This document shows, one piece after another, positions 42,365 through 48,481 of a stretch of DNA of 48,481 bases. Source of the DNA: CAZVUW01 sp964629825 (lineage in GTDB: Bacteria; Actinomycetota; Nitriliruptoria; Euzebyales; Egibacteraceae); the NCBI GenBank assembly GCA_964629825.1, contig CAZVUW010000010.1, forward strand, positions 1 through 48,481, read 5' to 3'. Every line of letters starts with the position of its first letter. The first letter of the stretch is position 1. Both the position numbers and the translations under genes were made by a program. The notes beneath the pieces are model-generated. The model did no database searches, had not been told where the DNA came from, and saw only the letters and a list, made by a program, of their open reading frames with translations.

Positions 42365-43302
42365 TGACCGCGGTCATCGGCGTCGACCTCGGCGGCACCA
42401 ACATCGCCGCCGGGGCGGTCGGCGCCGACAACGCCGTCGCCGCGCGGGTCAAGCGTCCGACTCCGGAGGAGGGGCCGGAGGCGGTGGTCGAGGCCATCGC
42501 GGCGCTGGTCTCCGAGCTCGATGGGGAGGCCGCCGCGGTCGGTGTCGGCGCGCCGGGCCCGATCCGCGACGGCGTGGTGGTCGCTGCGCCCAACCTCGCC
42601 GGCTGGCGCGAGCCGTTCCCGCTCCAGGAGCGCCTTGCGGCCGCGCTGGGCGTGCCCGTGGTCGTGGACAACGACGCGACCGTCGGCGCCGTCGGCGAGT
42701 GGACGGCGGGGGCGGGCCGTGGGGCGAGCAACCTGCTCGGGGTCTGGCTCGGCACGGGCGTGGGCGGCGGACTCGTGCTGGACGGACGGCCGTTTCCGGG
42801 CAGCTTCGGCGCCGCCGGCGAGCTGGGGCACGTCGTCGTGCACCCGAACGGCGCCATGTGCGGGTGCGGTCGGCGCGGCTGCCTCGAGGCCTATGCGGGC
42901 CGGGCGGCGATGGAGCTGGTGGTCCGCGCCCGCAGCGCCGCCGGGCAGACCACAGCGCTGGAGTCGCTGGCCGCGGCCAAGGGGCGGACACGTCTGACCT
43001 CGTCGGTGTGGGCCAAGGCCTACGCGCAGGGGGATGCGGTCGCCACCCAGGTGCTCGACGATGCGGTGGCGGCCCTGGGGATCGCGATCGGGTCGGCGAT
43101 CAACCTGCTCGACCTCGACACCGTCGTGGTCGGCGGCGGGCTCGCGCAGAAGATGGGCCAGGCGCTCGTCGACCGGATAGCCGCGGCCGCGGAGCCGGTG
43201 CTGATCGTCCCCTCCGCGCCGCGTCGCTTCCTGGTGGCCGAGCTCGGGGACGACGCGGGGATCGTCGGCGCCGCCCAGACCGCCCGGCTTCGGCTGGGCT
43301 GA
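42364..43302 (+). CDS. ROK-family sugar kinase, probable glucokinase
   Basis: A 312-residue kinase that probably phosphorylates glucose or a related sugar with ATP. The phosphate loop is VIGVDLGGTNIAAG, the sugar-binding and catalytic Asp lie in VVVDNDATVGAVGEW, and the ROK zinc motif is GHVVVHPNGAMCGCGRRGCLEAYAG. LGTGVGGGLVLDG is the second phosphate-binding loop. The specificity (glucose, N-acetylmannosamine or other) is not certain from sequence. The ATG overlaps the serS stop (TGATG). Coupling of serS to a ROK kinase is an unusual neighbourhood. Confidence 0.88.
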   Translation: MTAVIGVDLGGTNIAAGAVGADNAVAARVKRPTPEEGPEAVVEAIAALVSELDGEAAAVGVGAPGPIRDGVVVAAPNLAGWREPFPLQERLAAALGVPVVVDNDATVGAVGEWTAGAGRGASNLLGVWLGTGVGGGLVLDGRPFPGSFGAAGELGHVVVHPNGAMCGCGRRGCLEAYAGRAAMELVVRARSAAGQTTALESLAAAKGRTRLTSSVWAKAYAQGDAVATQVLDDAVAALGIAIGSAINLLDLDTVVVGGGLAQKMGQALVDRIAAAAEPVLIVPSAPRRFLVAELGDDAGIVGAAQTARLRLG

Positions 43303-43452
43303 AACGTCGCGAAACACCGCCTCGGAACCGGCCGTACAGGTTTGCTCCCCGACGAGGCCACCTTCCATCCGCTACGGCCGTTTTGCCTCCTGCGGGCACC
43401 GGGCATGCGTGGGGCCCGGGCACAACCCGACCGACGAGGAGGACGAGCTCAC

Positions 43453-44262
43453 ATGGAGATGGAGACCCTGCTACGACACCGTGGCGGCACGGTGATCGAC
43501 GTGGACGGCAACAAGATCGGCTCGCTCGAGGAGATCTACCTCGACGACGCCACCGGTGACCCCGCGTGGGCGCTGGTGAACACCGGCATGTTCGGCACCA
43601 AGGCGAGCTTCGTGCCGCTCCAGGGCGCCAGCAGCGACGGTGACGACCTGATGGTGCGCTTCGCCAAGGACAAGGTGAAGGACGCCCCCGGTCTGGACGC
43701 CGGCCAGCACCTCGACGCCAGCGAGGAGCAGGAGCTGTACCGCTACTACGGCATCTCCGGCGAGAGCTGGGACGGCGCGGACGAGCGCGCCGACTGGGAC
43801 CTCGGCCGCAACCGCGACCAGGACCACCCGGTGCTGGACAGCGACCGCGACCTCGGCTACGGCGACACCACCGGCCGCTCCACTGACGACGCGATGACCC
43901 GCTCCGAGGAGGAGCTGGAGGTCGGCAAGGTCCAGCACGAGACCGGCCGCGTCCGCCTGCGCAAGCACATCGTCACCGACCACGTCGAGACGACCGTCCC
44001 CGTGCAGCGCGAGGAGGTCCGCCTCGAGCGCGAGCCCATCACGGACGCCAACATCGACGCCGCGACCTCCGGTCCCGAGCTGTCCGAGGACGAGCACGAG
44101 GTCGTGCTCCACGCCGAGGAGCCCGTCGTCGACAAGAAGGTCGTACCGCGTGAGCGCGTGCGCCTCGACAAGGACGTCGTGACCGACGAGCAGCGCCTCG
44201 ACGAGGACGTCCGGCGCGAGGAGATCGTCCTGGACGACCAGCAGGACCACATCCGCCGCTAG
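43453..44262 (+). CDS. PRC-barrel and DUF2382 stress-type protein
   Basis: A 269-residue soluble, very acidic protein. Residues 1-100 are a PRC-barrel (GGTVIDVDGNKIGSLEEIYL, then ALVNTGMFGTKASFVPL). Residues about 150-262 are DUF2382, with the repeated pattern of short charged strands (VRLRKHIVTDHVETTVPVQR; EEVRLEREPI; VVDKKVVPRERVRLDKDVV). This pairing is common in radiation- or desiccation-tolerant and soil Actinobacteria and is linked to stress; the mechanism is unknown. The ATG at 43453 has GAGGAGG about 12 nt upstream, a little far. A strong terminator follows, so it is a separate transcript. Confidence 0.88.
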   Translation: MEMETLLRHRGGTVIDVDGNKIGSLEEIYLDDATGDPAWALVNTGMFGTKASFVPLQGASSDGDDLMVRFAKDKVKDAPGLDAGQHLDASEEQELYRYYGISGESWDGADERADWDLGRNRDQDHPVLDSDRDLGYGDTTGRSTDDAMTRSEEELEVGKVQHETGRVRLRKHIVTDHVETTVPVQREEVRLEREPITDANIDAATSGPELSEDEHEVVLHAEEPVVDKKVVPRERVRLDKDVVTDEQRLDEDVRREEIVLDDQQDHIRR

Positions 44263-44283
44263 AAGCGCCCCTGTGCACGGCAG

Positions 44284-44306
44284 ACGGGCCCCCGTCGGGG
44301 GCCCGT
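44284..44306 (+). terminator. Terminator hairpin after the PRC-barrel gene
   Basis: ACGGGCCCCC (44284-44293) pairs with GGGGGCCCGT (44297-44306) around GTC, 21 bp after the stop. Confidence 0.75.
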
Positions 44307-44341
44307 TCCGCTGTTTGCCAAGGATCGGCCGGTCCGTGCCC

Positions 44342-44370
44342 TTGACGGGCCTGCTCTCCGCCCACAGGCT
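44342..44370 (+). promoter_or_regulatory. Promoter of the secreted peptidase gene
   Basis: TTGACG (44342-44347), a 17-bp spacer and CAGGCT (44365-44370). The -35 matches the consensus well, the -10 in part. The leader of about 50 nt holds GGAAGGG before the ATG at 44426. Confidence 0.45.
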
Positions 44371-44425
44371 TGGGCCGCCCTGTTCTTGCAGCAGGCGTGA
44401 TCGAAGTTTCTGGAAGGGCGGATCG

Positions 44426-47400
44426 ATGAGGTCTTCTGCAAGGTTGCTCGCGACGCTCGCGGTCGCGCTGTGCATGGTGCTGGCCGGTCTCCCTGGGGCG
44501 GCTCAGGAGGCGCCTGGCATCGTCGTGGCGGATGGCGTGACCCAGCCGGTGTTCTCGTATGAGGACGCTGTCCGCGAGGTGGTCCAGGTCACATCGGATG
44601 TCAGCACCTCCGACCAGGGAGAGCCGGACATCATCACGGTCGACATCATCCGGCCCCGTGAGTCTGGGCCCGACCTGAAGGTTCCGACCATCGCCATCCC
44701 GAGCCCCTACTACTCGGGACCGGGACGCGGCCGCGAGAGCCAGCGCAAGCCCACACCGCCCGGCACGCCGAGCGTCGTCGTGGGTGAGGACCACCACGGC
44801 GGCAGCCTGCTCTCCGGGTCGGTGCCGCTCCTCGGCCAGTCAGGTCTGCTCGTGGACTGCGGATTCGCCCGCTCGGCCGACGACTGCCCGGAGAACACCG
44901 AGGGCGCGATCGCCCTCATCCAGCGCGACCCCGACGCCCCCGACACCGCCAACGCCGCGACCGCGGCTACGGTCACCTGCTCCTACACCTCGCCGTGGGA
45001 GAGCTGCGCCGCGATCAACAGCGGCGTCGACCCGTCGTCATCCAACTCGACACCGCGCTGGGGCACCTGGCCCGAGACCGGAGCGCATTGGGTCGAGCTG
45101 ACCTGGGACGAGCCGCGCCAGCTCTCCGTGTCGGACCTCTACTGGTTCCAAGACAGCCAGGACGGGAGCAACAGCGGAGTCAAGCGCGCCGCCACATGGT
45201 CGCTCGACTACTGGGACGGTGCGGGCTGGGTGCCGGTGCCCAACCCCAGCGGGTACGGGGACGCGCTCAACCAATACAACCGCACCACCTTCGACCCGAT
45301 CACGACCACGCGCTTGCGAGCGAACCTCCAGACGCGCAGCGATGCGATGGGCGTCGGCCTCATGCAGTGGAAGGTCTACGCCGCCGCGCCCGAGGGCGGA
45401 CCGACCCCCGTCCTCAACGCCGAGGCGGCCGGAGCCGTGGGCGCCGTGATCTACAACCACAGCGACGGGCCGTTCGAGGGCTCGGTCAGCGGAGATCCAT
45501 CCATCCCGGCGCTGGCCGTCGATCGCGCCGCCGGCCTCGCGCTCCTGGAGGCAGCGGAGGACGGCGAGTCCGGTGACCTGCGCGAGCTGGTCCAGCCGAT
45601 CGACTTCTTCCCGCTCTACTACGACAACTACTTCGTGCCGCGCGGCTACGCCGTCGCCCTCATCGACCTGCCCGGCAGCCGCTACTCGACCGGCTGCCTC
45701 GACGTCGGCGGCCCCGGCGAGGTCGGCGCGGTCGAGGCCGTCATCGAGTTCCTCGCCGGCAACCGCTCGGCCGTAGACGGCACGAGCGGCCAGCCCGTGA
45801 CGGCGGACTGGTCCAGCGGCAAGGTCGGCCTGACCGGCAAGTCCTGGGACGGGACCATCCCGATCGCCGTCGCCGAGCGCGCCCCCGAGGGCCTGGCCAC
45901 GATCGTCCCGATCGCCGGCCTCAGTCACTGGCACTCGGACTTCTGGACCAACGGCACCCGCTACGGCGGCTCGCCAACGCAGTGGTTCGACGGCAACAGC
46001 AACAACCCGTCGATGGCCGGAAGCTGCGTCGCCAACCGTGCGCACCTGGCCGCCAACCAGGAGAACCCGGACCCGAACAGCGACTTCTGGCTCGAGCGCA
46101 ACTGGGTTGATGACGTCGGCAGCTTCGAGGCCAGCGTCTTCGTCGTGCACGGCACCAACGACTACAACGTGCCGCCGGTCAACTTCGGCCGCCTCTACGA
46201 GCAGCTGGTTGAGCACGACATCCCGCGCAAGATCTGGCTCTCGCAGGTCGGTCACCAGAAGGCGTTCGACTTCCGCCGCGAGGAGTGGATGACGACCATC
46301 CACCGCTGGTACGACCGCTGGCTGCACGGCATCGACAACGGAATCGACGAGGAGCCGCGTGCCGACGTCGAGCACGCGCCCGACGAGTGGAAGACCTACG
46401 ACGACTGGCCGAACGGCTCCACCTCGACCCGTCTGTGGTTCGACCGCTCCGACGACGCGGAGGACCCGCGCCTGTACACCCTCGAGCCGGACGCGCAGAG
46501 CATCGGCGCCGACAGCGCCGGCTTCAACGAGATCCGTCGCAGCGTCACCCAGTACGCGGCGAACCCGTTCGCCGAGGACACCGACGGCCAGGGCCGCATC
46601 CGCCGTCTGGCCTTCCTCAGCCCGCCGCTGGAGGCGCCGCTGCACATCAGCGGTGAGGCCGAGGTGACGCTGGACGTCCGCCTCGGTGGTCAGAACGCCC
46701 AGAACACCGCCTTCACGGCGATCCTGGTGGACTACGGGACGGCACCGCGGCGTCAGCACACGGCCAGCGGCGAGGGCGTCCGAACGCTGTCAACCAGGAC
46801 CTGCTTCGGGCAGGGCACCGAGGTCGACACCGGCTGCTTCCTCGACGTCGAGGCGCAGGTCCACACCCCTGCCCTCGAGATCGTCACCCGTGGCAACGCT
46901 CAGATCGGCTTCGTGAACGACCTCGACAGCGTCGACCCCGAGCAGACCTACCGGCTGACCTTCGACCTGCACCACCAGGACTACGAGTTCGCGGCCGGCC
47001 ACCGGCTCGGTGTGATCATCGCCGGTCCCGAGACCCGCCTGCACAGCAACCGGCATCCCACGACCAACCGGCCGATCACCCTCGAGCTCGGGACCAGCAG
47101 CGTCCAGCTCCCGGTCGTCGGCGGGCACCGCGCCCTCGGCGAGGCCTTCGGCTACGACGAGGCGGAGCGCCTGGCCGCGATCCGCACCGAGCTGGACCGC
47201 CTGGTCGACGCCGGCGGCATCACCGAGGGGCTGAGCGCCAAGGTTGTCCACGCGCTCGACATGTACGAGGCCTGGGTCGACCTGCCGCGCAAGCTCGGCC
47301 CGGCCCTGAGCCACCTCGAGCGCGCCATCCACCTGCTCGAGTGGCAGGCCGGCGTGGTCGAGAAGGGCAAGGACAACCAGGGCGACCCCGCTGGCCTGCG

Positions 47401-47449
47401 CGCTCTGGCGGCGAGCATCGCGGCGCTTCGGGAGACGCGCTTGGAATAG
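44426..47449 (+). CDS. Secreted X-Pro dipeptidyl-peptidase-like (CocE/NonD) hydrolase with PA and discoidin-like domains
   Basis: A 1,007-residue secreted protein with a signal peptide of about 27 residues. The alpha/beta-hydrolase core (about 60-110 and 390-640) has S473 (GKSWDG), D579 (HGTNDY) and H610 (SQVGHQ), the catalytic triad of X-Pro dipeptidyl-peptidases, and keeps YYDNYFVPRGYAVALIDL. The C-terminal jelly-roll domain (about 660-895, PF08530-like) follows, then a helical tail (about 910-1005). About 250 extra residues split the core: GAIALIQRDPDAPDTANA (160-177) and NAEAAGAVGAVIYN (331-344) read as two halves of one protease-associated (PA) domain. Between them (about 180-320) lies a discoidin-like carbohydrate-binding domain, with SPWESCAA, PRWGTWPETGAHWVELTW and VGLMQWKVYA. 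Confidence 0.87.
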   Translation: MRSSARLLATLAVALCMVLAGLPGAAQEAPGIVVADGVTQPVFSYEDAVREVVQVTSDVSTSDQGEPDIITVDIIRPRESGPDLKVPTIAIPSPYYSGPGRGRESQRKPTPPGTPSVVVGEDHHGGSLLSGSVPLLGQSGLLVDCGFARSADDCPENTEGAIALIQRDPDAPDTANAATAATVTCSYTSPWESCAAINSGVDPSSSNSTPRWGTWPETGAHWVELTWDEPRQLSVSDLYWFQDSQDGSNSGVKRAATWSLDYWDGAGWVPVPNPSGYGDALNQYNRTTFDPITTTRLRANLQTRSDAMGVGLMQWKVYAAAPEGGPTPVLNAEAAGAVGAVIYNHSDGPFEGSVSGDPSIPALAVDRAAGLALLEAAEDGESGDLRELVQPIDFFPLYYDNYFVPRGYAVALIDLPGSRYSTGCLDVGGPGEVGAVEAVIEFLAGNRSAVDGTSGQPVTADWSSGKVGLTGKSWDGTIPIAVAERAPEGLATIVPIAGLSHWHSDFWTNGTRYGGSPTQWFDGNSNNPSMAGSCVANRAHLAANQENPDPNSDFWLERNWVDDVGSFEASVFVVHGTNDYNVPPVNFGRLYEQLVEHDIPRKIWLSQVGHQKAFDFRREEWMTTIHRWYDRWLHGIDNGIDEEPRADVEHAPDEWKTYDDWPNGSTSTRLWFDRSDDAEDPRLYTLEPDAQSIGADSAGFNEIRRSVTQYAANPFAEDTDGQGRIRRLAFLSPPLEAPLHISGEAEVTLDVRLGGQNAQNTAFTAILVDYGTAPRRQHTASGEGVRTLSTRTCFGQGTEVDTGCFLDVEAQVHTPALEIVTRGNAQIGFVNDLDSVDPEQTYRLTFDLHHQDYEFAAGHRLGVIIAGPETRLHSNRHPTTNRPITLELGTSSVQLPVVGGHRALGEAFGYDEAERLAAIRTELDRLVDAGGITEGLSAKVVHALDMYEAWVDLPRKLGPALSHLERAIHLLEWQAGVVEKGKDNQGDPAGLRALAASIAALRETRLE

Positions 47450-47480
47450 GACGAGCGGCCGGAGCCGCCACAAGCTCGTC
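47450..47480. terminator. Hairpin between the peptidase and lon
   Basis: GACGAGC (47450-47456) pairs perfectly with GCTCGTC (47474-47480), starting right at the peptidase stop. With the palindrome at 47499-47526 it fills the gap between the two convergent genes. Confidence 0.4.
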
Positions 47481-47498
47481 AGTCGCGACGCTTGGATC

Positions 47499-47526
47499 GG
47501 CCGCGGCGGCCTAGGCCGCCGCGGCC
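47499..47526. terminator. 28-bp perfect palindrome over the lon stop codon
   Basis: GGCCGCGGCGGC (47499-47510) and GCCGCCGCGGCC (47515-47526) are perfect 12-bp arms around CTAG. On the minus strand the TAG in the centre is the lon stop codon and one arm encodes the last alanines of Lon. It is probably a terminator for both convergent genes. Confidence 0.55.
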
Positions 47527-48481
47527 TCCTCCTGCGGGAGCACCACGGCCAGCACGTCGGCGACCGTGTCCGCCGGGTGGATGTTCAGGGCCGTGCGCAC
47601 GGTCTCCGGCACGTCGTCCAGGTCGTCGAGGTTGCCGGCCGGCAGCACCACGTCGGTGAGCCCGGCGCGATGCGCGGCGAGCAGCTTCTGCTTGACCCCG
47701 CCGATCGGCAGGACGAGGCCCTGAAGCGTGACCTCGCCGGTCATGCCCACGCCCGGCAGCGGCGGCTGGCCGCGCAGCAGCGACACCAGCGCGCTGACCA
47801 TCGCAATGCCCGCGGACGGCCCGTCCTTGGGCACGGCGCCGGCGGGCACGTGCAGGTGCACATGCGACTGGTCGAGCCGCTCGCGCCGCACGCCGAGCGC
47901 CTCGGCGTTGGAGCGCACGTGCGACAGGGCGATACGGGCGGACTCCTGCATCACGTCGCCGAGCTGGCCGGTCAGGGTCAGCCCCGGCTCGCCCGGAGCG
48001 GCGCTGGCCTCGATGACCAGCACGTCACCGCCGGCACCGGTGACCGCGAGGCCGGTGACCGCGCCGGCCACACCGGGCCGGGCGGCTTCGTCACGGCGCA
48101 GGGGCGGGCGGCCGAGCAGCTCGCGCAGGTCGTCGGTGCGGACCCGCACCTGCTGCTCGGGGTTCTCGGCGATTCGCGCGGCGGCCTTGCGGACGATCCG
48201 CCCGAGGACGCGTTCGAGGCCGCGGACGCCGGCCTCTCGGGTCCAGCCGTCGATGACGGCCGGGACCACGTCGTCGTCCAGGATCAGCTCGTCGTCGCGC
48301 AGCCCCGCTGAGGTCCGCAGCCGGGGCAGCAGGTGAGCGCGGGCGATGGCGGCCTTCTCCTCCGCCGTGTAGCCGTCGAGGCGCAGGATCTCGAGCCGGT
48401 CGAGCAGCGGCGGCGGGATCGTGTCGAGCACGTTGGCCGTCGCGATGAACAGCACGTCTGAGAGGTCGAGGTCGACCTCGA
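47511..48481 (-). CDS. lon: ATP-dependent protease Lon, C-terminal part (5' end outside window)
   Basis: The frame is open to the window end, so the gene starts beyond 48481; about 323 of the usual 780-800 codons are visible. Seen are the end of the AAA+ domain (LFIATANVLDTIPPPLLDRLEILRL with sensor 1, then REAGVRGLERVLGRIVRKAA with the sensor 2 arginine) and the proteolytic domain with the Ser-Lys dyad: Ser in KDGPSAGIAM (codon near 47814-47816) and Lys in GGVKQKLLAA. Lon degrades misfolded and short-lived regulatory proteins in the cytoplasm. The ending EEAAAA is encoded by a large palindrome that covers the stop. Confidence 0.95.
   Translation of the reverse strand, partial: EVDLDLSDVLFIATANVLDTIPPPLLDRLEILRLDGYTAEEKAAIARAHLLPRLRTSAGLRDDELILDDDVVPAVIDGWTREAGVRGLERVLGRIVRKAAARIAENPEQQVRVRTDDLRELLGRPPLRRDEAARPGVAGAVTGLAVTGAGGDVLVIEASAAPGEPGLTLTGQLGDVMQESARIALSHVRSNAEALGVRRERLDQSHVHLHVPAGAVPKDGPSAGIAMVSALVSLLRGQPPLPGVGMTGEVTLQGLVLPIGGVKQKLLAAHRAGLTDVVLPAGNLDDLDDVPETVRTALNIHPADTVADVLAVVLPQEEAAAA

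Overview
The window is GC-rich chromosomal DNA packed with genes on both strands. It most likely comes from a deep-branching, free-living actinobacterium. I infer this from the base composition, frequent GTG/TTG starts, two secreted proteins with cell-wall-binding repeat 2 domains, an archaeal/eukaryote-type ProS, HrpA, and a group 2 sigma factor. A Nitriliruptoria or Euzebya-like lineage would fit, but nothing here proves it. A run of exactly 100 N (24578-24677) inside a Pro-Thr repeat shows a draft scaffold. I found no rRNA, tRNA, CRISPR array, insertion sequence or prophage.

Layout. 1-2994: the last 997 codons of the helicase HrpA. 3033-9320: an ATPase-GAF sensor, a GNAT acetyltransferase, a lipoprotein (opposite strand), and an ABC-2 exporter pair. 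9467-11976: a membrane coiled-coil protein, a Crp/Fnr regulator, a 325-bp gene-free stretch with a perfect palindrome and a strong terminator hairpin, then an AlkB-type dioxygenase. 12184-15383: a methyltransferase and, divergently, a secreted protein joining two Cu/Zn-SOD-like domains to cell-wall-binding repeats. 15532-20410: a GlsB-type membrane protein, an NAD-binding protein, a class V aminotransferase, RNase Z, a DUF4031-VOC-VOC fusion and an HD hydrolase. 20472-24312: AidB, a BON protein, a small unknown and a sigma factor. 24351-30648: a lytic transglycosylase lipoprotein, a cytochrome P450 fused in frame to MsrB, a penicillin-binding protein and an MFS transporter. 30655-37681: a 5'-3' exonuclease, an SDR, ProS, a diguanylate cyclase, LarC and LarB. 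37781-43302: a DUF4446 protein, PheA, an M23 peptidase with cell-wall-binding repeats, SerS and a ROK kinase. 43453-48481: a PRC-barrel/DUF2382 protein, a large secreted X-Pro dipeptidyl-peptidase-like enzyme, and the C-terminal part of Lon.

Shared themes. Several genes deal with stress or damage: AlkB and AidB (alkylation), SOD and MsrB (oxidation), PRC-barrel/DUF2382, BON and GlsB envelope-stress proteins, the sigma factor and Lon. They are not one operon. Tight couplings are the exporter ATPase/permease (4-bp overlap), LarB/LarC (4-bp overlap), SerS/ROK kinase (3-bp overlap), DUF4446/PheA and aminotransferase/RNase Z.

The most unusual items are the SOD fusion (a metal-less pseudo-SOD next to an intact one), the P450-MsrB fusion with a strong internal ribosome-binding site, a peptidase whose PA domain appears split by a discoidin-like domain, two related hairpins that both lie between convergent genes, and a probable orphan transcript beside the Crp gene. 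Many genes carry a TAnnnT hexamer ending 6-8 nt before the start codon, which suggests common leaderless transcription.
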